Of a stretch of 64,000 nucleotides of DNA, positions 48,490 through 60,800 are shown piece after piece. A model generated the notes under the pieces. It was not told the origin of the DNA and ran no database searches. It saw only the letters and a program-made list of their open reading frames with translations. The translations under genes and the position numbers were made by a program. Position 1 is the stretch's first letter; the number at the start of each line of letters is the position of its first letter. Source of the stretch: Uranotaenia lowii (Eukaryota; Arthropoda; Insecta; Diptera; Culicidae); assembly GCF_029784155.1 (NCBI RefSeq), contig NC_073692.1, forward strand, positions 434,411,228 to 434,475,227. The letters run 5' to 3'.

Positions 48490-50083
48490 CAGTGAGCGAA
48501 ATAAGAATAGCACCACTATGTGTTTTGATGTAAAAATATGAATGATTGAAAATTACGAAAACTTCCTTTCACAGTTTGTTCTAAATTCCTTAACGGATAA
48601 ATCAAGCATAAGTTTACTTTTTTTGGACGTAACAATTGGCGTTGAGGACCAAAAATGTGAAAAAAGGGTGCGAAATAAAAATTGAACCACTTGAGTTTTT
48701 CAACAAAAACAAGTTTATTTTTAAAACAATACTGTGTAATAGTGAATAATAATGCTTCTACGAAGTATTTGAAAAGATAACTGCATTTTAAGGAGTTTTC
48801 CAGAATTCCAAAGGTTTTCAATGGTATTAAAAGGGAGTTTTAAGAGATGCTCCTCTAGCGTTAAGGAATTTAATATTTGAGCTATAAAACTTTATCAAAC
48901 TGCATGATTTCTTCATTAACATTCATAAGTATGATGCAAAATGAAGAAACATAGCTTTGAGGCTGAGTTTGAATCCATAAAGCAAGTTGGAATTCAAAAA
49001 TACTAATTTTTTTAATAGTCAAACACTATTTCTCTAGTTTTAAATCATAGATGGCAGCACTATCTTGCCATTTAACCAAATTCATACCCATTTTCGAATA
49101 TCCGGGATTAATTAAGGAGAGCTGGATTATTTTGGTCAAGAAGTAAATACATGTACCGTGTGAACGCTTTGAAAATTCTAAGATCACTAAATCCAAAAAA
49201 AATTAGAATTGCATCTAAGTCACTAAAAGTTAATTTTTGGACCGATTATTAAGATTAAAGTTATACTTTGCGATGGAGCTTGATGGACCAGACGGCAAGC
49301 AGTATTATTGGTATGATTGGCAATTGAATCGGAAGTTAAGACGAGCAGGAATTTTGGCGGTTGTACATTTTTGTGCTGGTGATTCTTTTGCAAATCCGGA
49401 AATACTTTCTGCAGCGTGAACTTCGAGAAAACTATGATTTGAAAATTCATCAAAATGATGGATATGGACGTAAATAAACATGCAAAATCATTATTGAGAC
49501 TAAATTTGGTTTTAACTGCAAGATAGTGCTGCCATCTACGGCTCGAAACTGGAAAAAGTGTGGTTTACTGAACAAAATAAAGGTTTTTGACTTCCAACCT
49601 ATTTTTTTCTGATTAAAAATTATTCCTAAATGTTTGTTTCATCATTTCACGTCATTTTAATGAAGAAAGTAAATAGTTCGGTAAAGAATTACAGCTCAAA
49701 TATCAAATTCCTCAACTTTAGAGGAGCATCTCATAAAACCTCCTCTTAAAACCTTTGAAACCTTTGGAATTCTGGAAAACTCCCTAAAATGCAGTTATCC
49801 ATTCACATACTTCGTAGAAGTATTATTATTCACTTTTACACAGTAAATTTCTTAAAATAATCTTTGTTTTGAAAAACTCAAGTGGTGCTATTCTTATTTC
49901 GCACCCTTTTTTCACATTTTTGGTCCCCAACGCCAATTGTTACGTCCAAAAAAAGTAAACTTATGCTTGATTTATCCGTTAAGGAATTCAGAACAAACTG
50001 TGGAAGGAAATTTTCGTAATTTTCAATCATTCATATTTTTACAAGCAAAACACATAGTGGTGCTATTCTTATTTCGCTCACTG
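48490..50083 (+). mobile_element. Tc1-like element with long inverted arms, innermost
   Basis: 1594 bp flanked by TA (48488-48489, 50084-50085). Terminal repeat CAGTGAGCGAAATAAGAATA followed by GCACCACTATGTGTTTT, mirrored exactly at the right end. The arms stay complementary for about 400 bp. Each arm holds an inner, diverged copy of the terminal motif (48666-48695 and 49877-49906), which matches the IR/DR arrangement of some Tc1 elements. The centre retains a piece of transposase. Confidence 0.88.
49237..49419 (+). pseudogene. Tc1 transposase fragment
   Basis: A 60-codon frame reads LDGPDGKQYYWYDWQL, the stretch that follows the first catalytic Asp in Tc1 transposases, then RKLRRAGILAVVHFCAGD, in place of the usual Gly-rich turn before VMVW. 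The residues before LDGPDG are YFAME, so the catalytic Asp-Glu-Lys is not visible. Both the DNA-binding part and the second half of the catalytic domain are missing. It is a deletion derivative left between the long arms. Confidence 0.7.
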
Positions 50084-50365
50084 TATAATGCCGATTTAAT
50101 GCTAAAAAGGCGAAATAGCGGGCTGATTAAATGCTATCACAGCATAGCCTTTGATAAGCATAACAAATGCTGAATTAGAGCACCATCCAAACGTCATTTT
50201 TCGCAAGCCGTATGAAAGCATTAACAATGCATACTAAGAACACTTTTTGTTTATTTAATTATTATTTTTTTGAATAATTAAAATGAACAAAAATTGAATA
50301 AATAATTATTATTTGCAACATCAATCAACCTGCTGAATGAAGGAGGGCTATGCCTGCTTAATGAA

Positions 50366-50450
50366 TTCTTCTGAGTCTCGAACCGAGGATCCCTCAGCAG
50401 CCTTTATCTCTCCTTGCGCCTTTACCATTTCGACCACTCTTTATGCTGAT
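50366..50450 (-). pseudogene. tRNA-like sequence (tRNA-derived SINE or tRNA relic)
   Basis: On the minus strand an A box TGGTCGAAATGG (50425-50436) is followed by TAAAGGCGC, and a B box GGTTCGAGACT lies at 50374-50384, with CTGAG and CTCAG stem-like words. The A-to-B spacing of about 50 nt suits a tRNA with a long variable arm (Ser/Leu type). Acceptor-stem pairing is not convincing, so a functional tRNA is unlikely. It sits inside the middle nested element. Confidence 0.5.
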
Positions 50451-51393
50451 AAGGTGGGTGAAAAAACCCGTACTTCAAGTATTGTTTGGGTCACACCACT
50501 CCTAATGCTTATTAACTTTAGAGCTACTCTATATGTGCATATAGTGCTAATTTTCTTTATTGCTTCTATGCATTAATAATGCTTATATAAAACAAAAAAG
50601 CATTATGAATGTTGATTTAATGCCAACTTGCATTAGAAATGGTGATTTTATGCTAACTTGCATTAGAAATGTTGATTTAATGCTGATTCAGGGTTTTGGC
50701 TTAATGCTTATGGTTACTTGGGTTCTGCCTTCGTTCTGCGCAGCATCTGCGTAGCCTGGAAATCAATTTTTCCATTTTTCGTATGGAAATACGTGAAACA
50801 CATCAAATATATGCTTGTTGTGTTCAAATACGAGCACCTGGAGACAAATCAAACCAACACCAATTTGTTGCACTTAGTAAAAGCTTCAATTTGGTTAATT
50901 AGTTTTAAAAATGCACTTGCACGTTTTTGCAATAAACGCTCGTGAAGTTGAGTAAAAATAAAAATTAAGAAAGCTGAAACCTTGTGCAAAACGTGTGATT
51001 TAAATGCTTCAACAAATGTTCAGAACATTTAATTCACGTAAATCCTCATCTAACTATAGTTAAGTTTAAAAAACTAACTTTTAAATAACTTTCAAAATAA
51101 AACCTTTATAACTTTGCTTTGAAAAAAGATAGAGTTTTTATGTATTCAACAAACTTTCAAATTTTCACGTATTCTACAACTTTGTACTGTAAAGTAAAGC
51201 TGTATCTATTGAAATAAAAAAGTTAGAATTTTCATTTTTTTTTATAGTGGACTTTGACTAACTTTTGATACTTTCAAGTTATGAAGCATGTTTGATGAAG
51301 CAAATGTTCTGAAGACACTTAAGAGATAAGATGAAAGACAGAGGCGCTACGAAAAAAGTTCCACTTTTAGCCCTTTCGGACCACAGTGCAGTG

Positions 51394-52015
51394 GCTGATA
51401 GGTCTCTCGACACAAGTCGGTACGTGAAGTCTTGACCGCACATTCAAATACTGTTCATGCTTAACTCATCAATAATAATTGCAGTACAACCAAGGGGTCC
51501 GTTACCACTGGTTTGGGACAGGTTTGACTCACCTCACTCCCTTCCAACTGTTCGAAACAAATAAAGAGTCCTGAAAAGGTACCTAAGTAACTTACTCAAG
51601 ATTCCAAATTTGCCGAGATACTCCGGGTGGCTTGAACCCACAATCCATTGTATATCAGTTTTCCGTTCGTTTGATGCCCTGTCCTACCCCCCACTTATCC
51701 CCAATAATAGAGTTAAGCTATTTTAAATTTATAATCAAAAAGTTGCAAACTTGAATTCATCTTACCTTGTAATCAACGGTACTTTCCTTACTTACCCACC
51801 AATTGAATTTGCAACCACTGCTTAAAATCATCATAAAATAAGCTGCATTGATACATGTAAATATCCGATTCCTTTCTACCCATGCAGTTGCATGTAATGT
51901 TACATGATTTTTTCTGACTGTTTAGAGTTGCATCTACCAACAAACATTAGGAGGTCAAGCGTGATTCGCCCGACAAGCGTGAACACGTTCGTTACAATCT
52001 CCGGTTGTAGCGAAC
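51394..52015. other. Gene-free sequence
   Basis: Nothing recognised. A lone reverse B-box-like GGCTTGAACCC at 51629-51639 has no A box. Confidence 0.4.
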
Positions 52016-52130
52016 GCGATGATATCAAACTGAGAAAGCTACACATCGATAGATCCGTTTCTGCGTTAAAGGGAGCTTATTTTAGCGATCACATACCATC
52101 TTGTTGTTCGTTCGTACTGCACGTTTCGGC
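52016..52130 (+). repeat. Dispersed repeat, uninterrupted copy
   Basis: The same repeat as 10577-10658 plus 11266-11307, but continuous. It shows what the locus near 10.6 kb looked like before the foldback element inserted. Confidence 0.75.
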
Positions 52131-54086
52131 TTGTGGGGCGAACCACTATGGTCGGGCCAACTGTGGAGCAGAGAACGCAGAGATACGCTCCGAAGGGCAA
52201 TGCGCTCTAGCAACTTAAAAAAAAATACAGAAGAAAATATTAGAAGAAAACAAAGCGACGACTATGGAAATTGGATTGAGATTTTCATCTCTACACACAT
52301 CAGAGATATTAAGATGGCAAACGCCCATATTTCAATTTTGACTTCACTGATGAAACTCTTTTCCTAATAACAAAACCTAATAACCTTTTTTGAGAAATCT
52401 TAAGATTTATAAAAAAAAAAACTTAAACTAACAAGATTTATGACTATGATACAATTGGGAAAGAGTAATTGTTACCGGTAAATTACTACAAGTAGGTATC
52501 TGCGAAATCACGCATCCACTCACCACAAATCGACCCCAGGTGAGGTTGCTAACGACCTGCCGAGGTGTGAAACACATTAAATGGGCAGCTACTAGCCTCT
52601 GTGATAACAGGACGATAACAACAATTAAAACTGCTTCCCGTCAGCGAGCGTCTCGGGGTCTCAGGACAGCTTCGGTCTTCTACTTCTGCTGATGATGCTG
52701 ATGATGGTAAAAGGACTTCACGCTTAATAGACGAATAATGGCATCACTTTGTGCTTGCTGCTGCTTTCTCTTAATGGTCCCTCAGAGCTGCTGCATCGGA
52801 ATGAGTCTGCGGTTGCCGTTTGGCGGCTCTTCTGTTCCCCAACCCAATGAGACCAACAACCTTTCGAGAAGACGTGACATGCGTTCCAAGGGGAATACAT
52901 TATTACCTTCGCAACGAACCAGCCGGCCATCTCGGTCGCTTTCTGGAATCTCCTACTCCTATACGGTTCAGTCTACAGCTACGTGCGCAGTCAGTCTTTG
53001 TTCTTGCCGGGTCGACTTACACCTTTCAGAACATCGCGACATCATAAAAGGTTCCTGGCGAGTAGCTAAGTGTACGCGATGCACCGCCATGTAAAAACGT
53101 GAACTGCATTCAACCGACAACAAGACACCAGAGAGATAGAGCGAGAGACTTGATCACAGGCGGCTTTTGCTTTTGCTTTTGCTGCAGAAGACAGTCACTC
53201 CATTAAGCACTCGGCCTGCCACGTTATTCAATTCAAATCACACGGCCTACGTCGTTGATGCTTTGATGATACATTTCACTTGCCAATGCAATCATTGCCG
53301 CTTGCTTGGGTTAGTCTCCTAAAATGAAGAAACAAATCAATCGACCATGAATTTTCTCACCGTACAATAAATACACGACCAGAAAAACCCAAGTCCTCGG
53401 TTCATGAATATCTAATTGCTCAGAGCCTTCAGCCTTCGACCCATCGACGTCGTCGTCATACTAATTCCAAGAATAAAGTCAAACTTTACATGTTTATATT
53501 CCATCCAAAGAGAGAAAAAAAAACAGGGAAAACTTGGAGCACTTAATTCCAGCTTTTGATTGATTGACTCGTTGCCTGATGGATGGTCGACGTGAGTTGT
53601 CATCGTGGACGGTTGATTCAGCTTTCGCAAACACACACAAGTCGGTCAATTTGGCGGACAATCCCGGAATCGAAGCTTGGGGTTGAGGATCAAAATGCAA
53701 AGGGATAAACACATCTTCAAGTCGATGATTAATTACTCAAGCAAAGCTTAGCTCTTGATGGGACCGAGACGACCGTTCAGTCGATGACGATATTTATTGA
53801 TTATTGCACAGTCAACGACCTCGAGCGAGCTATAGAATGAATTGCGGGATTAACCCATTTCCTGTTTGCGGACGAATTGATGAATCGGTGCATGCTGACT
53901 CGTGGAAAAATTTTGTTGTTTTTTAATGTCGTTTTTTTTTTAAATAATATAGTTGGATGATCTTTTCATTAATGTCGATAAGCAAACCAAAATTCTATTG
54001 AACTGACTCACTGTAATTGTTAAAAAATAAAGTGTATGAAAAAATACAAGAATTGAATCGGTTTGATAAAAGAAATTTAAAAAACA
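52131..54086. other. Gene-free sequence
   Basis: About 52500-53300 is closer to even base composition, with a short CTTTTG triplet repeat near 53163. No family-like protein or RNA was recognised. Confidence 0.4.
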
Positions 54087-56393
54087 GTCGAAATTGTCGA
54101 AATTGTCAAAATTGTCAAAATTGTCAAAATTGTCAAAATTGTCAAAATTGTCAAAATTGTCAAAATTGTCAAAATTGTCAAAATTGTCAAAATTGTCAAA
54201 ATTGTCAAAATTGTCAAAATTGTCAAAATTGTCAAAATTGTCAAAATTGTCAAAATTGTCAAAATTGTCAAAATTGTTAAAATTGTCAAAATTGTCAAAA
54301 TTGTCAAAATTGTCAAAATTGTCAAAATTGTCAAAATTGTCAAAATTGTCAAAATTGTCAAAATTGTCAAAATTGTCAAAATTGTCAAAATTGTCAAAAT
54401 TGTCAAAATTGTCAAAATTGTCAAAATTGTCAAAATTGTCAAAATTGTCAAAATTGTCAAAATTGTCAAAATTGTCAAAATTGTCAAAATTGTCAAAATT
54501 GTCAAAATTGTCAAAATTGTCAAAATTGTTAAAATTGTCAAAATTGTCAAAATTGTCAAAATTTTCAAAATTGTCAAAATTGTCAAAATTGTCAAAATTG
54601 TCAAAATTGTCAAAATTGTCAAAATTGTCAAAATTGTCAAAATTGTCAAAATTGTCAAAATTGTCAAAATTGTCAAAATTGTCAAAATTGTCAAAATTGT
54701 CAAAATTGTCAAAATTGTCAAAATTGTCAAAATTGTCAAAATTGTCAAAATTGTCAAAATTGTCAAAATTGTCAAAATTGTCAAAATTGTCAAAATTGTC
54801 AAAATTGTCAAAATTGTCAAAATTGTCAAAATTGTCAAAATTGTCAAAATTGTCAAAATTGTCAAAATTGTCAAAACTGTCAAAATTGTCAAAATTGTCA
54901 AAATTGTCAAAATTGTCAAAATTGTCAAAATTGTCAAAATTGTCAAAATTGTCAAAATTGTCAAAATTGTCAAAATTGTCAAAATTGTCAAAATTGTCAA
55001 AATTGTCAAAATTGTCAAAATTGTCAAAATTGTCAAAATTGTCAAAATTGTCAAAATTGTCAAAATTGTCAAAATTGTCAAAATTGTCAAAATTGTCAAA
55101 ATTGTCAAAATTGTCAAAATTGTCAAAATTGTCAAAATTGTTAAAATTGTCAAAATTGTCAAAATTTTCAAAATTGTCAAAATTGTCAAAATTGTCAAAA
55201 TTGTCAAAATTGTCAAAATTGTCAAAATTGTCAAAATTGTCAAAATTGTCAAAATTGTCAAAATTGTCAAAATTGTCAAAATTGTCAAAATTGTCAAAAT
55301 TGTCAAAATTGTCAAAATTGTCAAAATTGTCAAAATTGTCAAAATTGTCAAAATTGTCAAAATTGTCAAAATTGTCAAAATTGTCAAAATTGTCAAAATT
55401 GTCAAAATTGTCAAAATTGTCAAAATTGTCAAAATTGTCAAAATTGTCAAAATTGTCAAAATTGTCAAAATTGTCAAAATTGTCAAAATTGTCAAAATTG
55501 TCAAAATTGTCAAAATTGTCAAAATTGTCAAAATTGTCAAAATTGTCAAAATTGTCAAAATTGTCAAAATTGTCAAAATTGTCAAAATTGTCAAAATTGT
55601 CAAAATTGTCAAAATTGTCAAAATTGTCAAAATTGTCAAAATTGTCAAAATTGTCAAAATTGTCAAAATTGTCAAAATTGTCAAAATTGTCAAAATTGTC
55701 AAAATTGTCAAAATTGTCAAAATTGTCAAAATTGTCAAAATTGTCAAAATTGTCAAAATTGTCAAAATTGTCAAAATTGTCAAAATTGTCAAAATTGTCA
55801 AAATTGTCAAAATTGTCAAAATTGTCAAAATTGTCAAAATTGTCAAAATTGTCAAAATTGTCAAAATTGTCAAAATTGTCAAAATTGTCAAAATTGTCAA
55901 AATTGTCAAAATTGTCAAAATTGTCAAAATTGTCAAAATTGTCAAAATTGTCAAAATTGTCAAAATTGTCAAAATTGTCAAAATTGTCAAAATTGTCAAA
56001 ATTGTCAAAATTGTCAAAATTGTCAAAATTGTCAAAATTGTCAAAATTGTCAAAATTGTCAAAATTGTCAAAATTGTCAAAATTGTCAAAATTGTCAAAA
56101 TTGTCAAAATTGTCAAAATTGTCAAAATTGTCAAAACTATCAAAATTGTCAAAATTATCAAAATTGTCAAAATTGTCAAAATTGTCAAAATTGTCAAAAT
56201 TGTCAAAATTGTCAAAATTGTCAAAATTGTCAAAATTGTCAAAATTGTCAAAATTGTCAAAATTGTCAAAATTGTCAATATTGTCAATATTGACAAAATT
56301 GTTAAAATTGTCAAAATTGTCAAAATTGTCAAAATTGTCAAAATTGTCAAAATTGTCAACATTGTCAAAATTGTCAAAATTTTCATAATTGTC
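54087..56393. repeat. 9-bp satellite array 3, unit AAAATTGTC
   Basis: About 256 copies over 2.3 kb. It is very uniform, with rare variant units: GTTAAAATTG near 54275, 54529 and 55140; TTTTC near 54563 and 55167; AAACTGTC near 54876; ACTATC and ATTATC near 56136-56158. It decays at the right edge (ATATTGTC, ATTTTCATAATTG). The long tripeptide frames (KLS on plus, ILT on minus) are by-products of a three-codon unit. A stray short copy of the motif appears at about 57022-57050. Confidence 0.97.
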
Positions 56394-58834
56394 ACAATGG
56401 TCAATTTTTTCAAAATCGTGAAAGTTGACAAAATCTAGAGTTTGTTTTGATTAGGTCGTATGAACCACTTAGCATGTTTTGAGAAAATCGATGTTAAAGT
56501 TCCGAAACACCTTTTTAATTCTAATTTTATGACTTCTGGTCAAATTTATCTGCAAATGCGAAATTTAATGTAAAACTATACGCAGAACATGATGATGTCC
56601 TTGAAATTATCATTAATTCATTTCTTATCAATAAAGATGTACTTACGGCATACTGCATTTTTCTTTTAGCGCAAACGTCCTTTTGATCAATAAATAATTT
56701 TGTGCGCATAAACTGATTTGATTGGACCTAATCTTCACTAACTAATTCAAAGTTGATTGAAGAAAGGCTTTAAATGATAATCCTATCAAATTAGTATGCG
56801 TAAATCCTTGATCGAAAGTAATTTGTAATTACTGCATTGCGATGGTGGTCATTGGGAGTCCATCCAGACATTTCCGACCACTACCATAGGTGCTACTGGC
56901 CGTTCGAGGAGTATGAAAAAGCATACATCTCTTGATTATTTTGTTTGCCTCTGAAATGAAGGAAATTACCAATTGCGGCTGCTGACCATTCACGCAGTGG
57001 AAATAGTGAAATTTGTTTTATTGTCGAAATTGTCAATATTTTGAAAATTGGTAATCAGGGTGGTTCAAAATTTAAAAAAAAATAGAAATAACATTTCAAA
57101 ATCGTTTGTGGAAGCAAATAATATCTCTAATAAGCATTGGGAATGCACAATTCTCAAGACTGGTGTATTTTTCAACGGTATTTAAGCTTGTTATCGTGAA
57201 CAGCAAAGACCAGTTCACATGAAAGGGTTAGAAATATTAATCCTTTTAATTTATGCAACACAATGCGTATCTCTCGAGTGCATTACCCTTTTCCAATTGT
57301 GAGAAAGGTTTCGTCCTAATTTTTTAAACTGTTCTCACTCAGTGCTGTTTCCCACAGCAGTAAATAATCACTTAATTAATGCAATATTCATGAAATCAAT
57401 AAAAACCAAAACGGTTGCTCTTGGATGCAAATTTGCATTCCACCACAAATAATAACGAGGTCAAAGTTCTCGAACGACCACGACGACATCATCCAATCGG
57501 CACCAGCTAATCTCAGGAGAAATCAAGTGAAAGGGTTTCCCCTCCTTCATCCCCAAAGATCCCCTCACTCATTCTAACGCTAGTTTCATAAATAGTTTGG
57601 TGATGATCTCTCCCCGTATATGAAAGGAGTAAACATGCCGAGAGACTGGCTCATCGTTAATGTTTGTAAACATATCGGTGGTTTATCGGGGACGAATCCT
57701 TGAGGTTGTAAAAAGAAGAACAAGTCGAAGTCGTGGTGCAACATAAATTCTACACGTATCGTAAACATCATTATATGATGCAGTGAGGAGCAAGTACCCT
57801 GCGATACAGATATTATGGCCGGTGTGAGCTTTGCTTTATGAACGGCAAATCACGAGGGATTTTCTCATCGCAGCACCGGACTATTTGTGCCCTTTGCTTC
57901 TTGGCTCCTTTCCTCCCTAGCTTCTGCGAAAAGTCCTCGAGTAGCAGCTCAAGTGTCTGTGCTCATGAATGAATAAATATGCTGATTAGGTGGATGGGAT
58001 TAGAATAATTGATAAGCGAGTCAGCGGTTGCTGCGATGTGGTCGAACTCTCCATGCAGACAGGTACATCGCAAACCCACCTCCAACAACAACGAGTAGGT
58101 ATGTCCTAAGCTTAATAGACGACGAAAAGGGATGTGCGTTGCTTGCGTCTCCCTTTAAGCCGGCCGCCGTCGCCGTCGAGACAAGACAGATAGTTAAACA
58201 CGAAAACAGCGACGACGTTGTAGTAGGCGGATTGTGTGATGTGTTTCCCCCGCCTGCTTGGATTCAATTTCCTGTTCTGCTGATTCGGTGTCCTGGACCA
58301 AGTTAATGTGGCAGAAGGGGTTGCTCTAGACTAGAGAACCCTGTGAAGATTCACCGAAGATGATCTCCGATGATGACCACAACGACTGGTGCGTTCGTTC
58401 ATAGGACTTATGGTTCGGCGCTCTCGTCGAGTAAGAGTGCGGGTGGACTTGTTTATTGGATCGTGCGATAATAAGTGATTTAATATTCACAGAAGAAGGA
58501 ACGTAAGCAACTAAGAAGCCGCTCCTCCGACACACCTCTGCTGACCCTGCACCTTTAGATGTTGTTGTAAAACGGCGCTAAACGAACGGCAAACAAGAAG
58601 AATGACAACGCATTGCTGCTAAACGCATCGATGATGGTGTATTGTGTTTGTAGTTTGCTTTACTCTAAATTTTCAACCATGCTGGTGATTTACATATGAC
58701 CGCCGAAAGCATTTAAATTTTTAATGGTAACAAATTTTAAATTTTATTTTTAGACCTATCTTTTCACCAGCATCTAACTTTTTTGCCTTGGATGATACGA
58801 AACTACAGTTTTTGAAAAATTTGAGAAGTATTGC
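56394..58834. other. Gene-free sequence
   Basis: No gene recognised. About 57900-58600 is less AT-rich, without a recognisable exon. Confidence 0.4.
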
Positions 58835-60632
58835 CTGGGCCGGATTAAGCCATCGGGGGTCCGTGGCAATTTTTTTCGGTGGGACCCCTATGAATTGATT
58901 TTTTTTTTATAAACCCCATTGAATACATTATATTTGTAACATATAATGTAACCGGGAATGAGTTAAGTATTTTACCTTCATGCAACCAACATGTCTGGTT
59001 AGAAGCTGGTTCTGATATCTTCAAACAATAATTGTGAAACTTTGATTACAGCTGTTCTATGCAAAATTCTAATCGTAATTTATTCAATGACTCAATCACC
59101 AACATAAATTCTCTGCTTAAGAAACATTCAAAAATAGATTGTAACATGTTTTTCATTCCACCATTGATCGTTTGGTGTGTTATCCGTCGAAAGCAGAATG
59201 ATTTTTTCCCATTTTAGTAATTCGTTGGTATTATTAAAATTGAAGACTTTGAATCCTAAATTCCAAATACAAGAATAATGGAAAAAAATCAAATCAAATT
59301 CCATGGAGGGACAGTGTAAGAGTTTGAGAGTAAGATCTTGATTTTCTAGAGAAACCATAAAGCTCAAGAATCAACACAAGAATTGAAATTGAATTTCTAT
59401 TGTTGAACCTGGAAGAAGATAAGGTTACATACATAGAAACATTCTTGTTCATAGAATCACTCAAACAAATTCGTAATTCAAGTATGAGAATATTTTTATG
59501 ATAAAAATTATCTAAAAATGATCAATTGAATTCAGAATGTTTACTTCAGGAGAGGATTATTTCAAAACAAAAGTACTTAATCAACAGCATAGAACTCCGG
59601 TCAAATCAGTTCGAAAAGCTTAAATATATTCGTATATCAAATCGCAGATCGGAACTGGTAAGAAAAATTTAAAGAGAAACTCAGTATGGCGATTGCTCTT
59701 GTTCCAGCAACTACATCAGTTTTTTTTAAATTGATATTTTGTTCAAGTTGATTTAGGGGAAAAGGGTGAAGAATGTTGAAAATAAGGCAAATTTCTTTAA
59801 TGATTGAACAATTTATACTAGATAGTTCGTTTTTTTATTTCAAAAATTCCCAAATATTGCCTGGAATTTAAAAAAATCTCGAAACTTTAAATAAATTTAA
59901 GAAAAACTTTATCTGTATGTATGTACATATGTATGTTGGTTATCTACCATGGGTGCACGGATTCACCGCAGTTTTTGCCTAAGTATGGGCTCACATGCAT
60001 TCTTCAGATTTTAAGTTCGACGAATCTCCAGTGCAACGTGTACACAATACCCGGACCCCATGGCTTCGTATGAACTGTTATGGATGAATGTATTGTGTTG
60101 ATGTAGGTTTATTTTTGTCAATCAGGTAGGCTAGTTTACTTACAGATAACTTGTTTGAAACAGTGGGAGTTTTTAAAATGATTTGAATGCTGCTGACATG
60201 TTGCATTTGAAAAAAAACAGGTGTTTTTCTTCACTTTCTTTTTAATTTTGAAAATAATCACTGGATTCTGCTTAGTTCGGATTTTGTGTTAAGAAATTTG
60301 AAATGCCCAAATTTCGCCAGATTTTGGGAAAAATTTATCCTGATTTGCTCAGCCCACATAATGCGAGAATGGTCTGCAATTCATACTCTTAGGGGCCTCA
60401 CTTTACTTGTATTAAAGTGAAACCCATTTGTGTTTCATTTTCCACGGAGGGCTTCCTCACCTGGTGTACTTTTCGCTTTAATTCTAATTTTTACATGTTG
60501 GTTAGTTTTAGTAATTTTTATTTTTGACTTTCTTTCCCAGATTCCTTAAACAAAAGCAGTATGATTAAAGTAATATAAAACATTTTTTTCTTCGGGGGCC
60601 CCATTGCCCCCCCCCCTCTTAATACTGGCTTG
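58835..60632. mobile_element. hAT-like DNA transposon relic
   Basis: Flanked by an exact 8-bp direct repeat AGTATTGC (58827-58834 and 60633-60640). The left end is CTGGGCCGGATTAAG followed by a G-run and TCCGTGGCAA. Read inward, the right end is CAAGCCAGTATTAAG followed by a G-run and GGGGCCCCCG. The termini match at about 10 of 15 positions and share the same layout. An 8-bp duplication and such ends are characteristic of hAT elements. No transposase could be read with confidence in its 1.8 kb. Confidence 0.75.
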
Positions 60633-60639
60633 AGTATTG

Positions 60640-60800
60640 CTTAGAAAAGTCTCGCAGTATCCCGCTAGGCATTAGCAATGATGTCAATTGAATTGATTGG
60701 TTTTTAATGCAAAAAAACCTTATTCAACAGTTATTAACTTAATTGCCTAATAATATCAGTACGAAGTTGCGGTTTTTGAAAAAACTGCTCAGCAGGAAAT
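60640..60800 (+). repeat. Relic of one foldback arm
   Basis: ATGATGTCAATTGAAT, TTATTCAACAG, TTGCCTAATAATAT, and GTTTTTGAAAAA follow in the order seen in the right arm of the element at 10659-11265 (about 11097-11215), with many substitutions. It is directly adjacent to the hAT element's right flank. Confidence 0.6.

Larger units (their letters stand above)
48393..50722. mobile_element. Middle TIR element nested in the foldback
   Basis: Ends are CCCAAGTAACCATAAGCA at 48393-48410 and its exact complement at 50705-50722. The interior is rich in TTAATGC, GCTTATA and GATTTAATGC words. CTGCCTT occurs directly left of the element and again two bases right of it, a possible target duplication. It is itself split by the Tc1 element at 48490-50083. 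Superfamily not determined. Confidence 0.7.
47745..51393. mobile_element. Outer long-inverted-repeat (foldback) element
   Basis: Arms of about 0.6 kb: 47745-48375 reads as the reverse complement of 50786-51393 with scattered differences. Landmarks include GATCCGAAAGGGCTAAAAGT at the left end and its complement at the right, and GGTGCTCGTATTTGAACACA with its complement near the loop. The loop is filled by a second element (48393-50722). No transposase frame was seen in the arms and no clear target duplication was found. Confidence 0.75.

Noticed and set aside
51629..51639. Reverse-strand B-box-like GGGTTCAAGCC
   Set aside because: A single box without an A box is expected by chance in 64 kb.
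54077..56431. Open frames of 764 and 784 codons reading KLS or ILT
   Set aside because: Satellite by-product on both strands.
59128..59367. 79-codon minus-strand frame inside the hAT-like element
   Set aside because: Could be a transposase scrap, but no hAT motif (RW zinc-binding or catalytic blocks) is readable.
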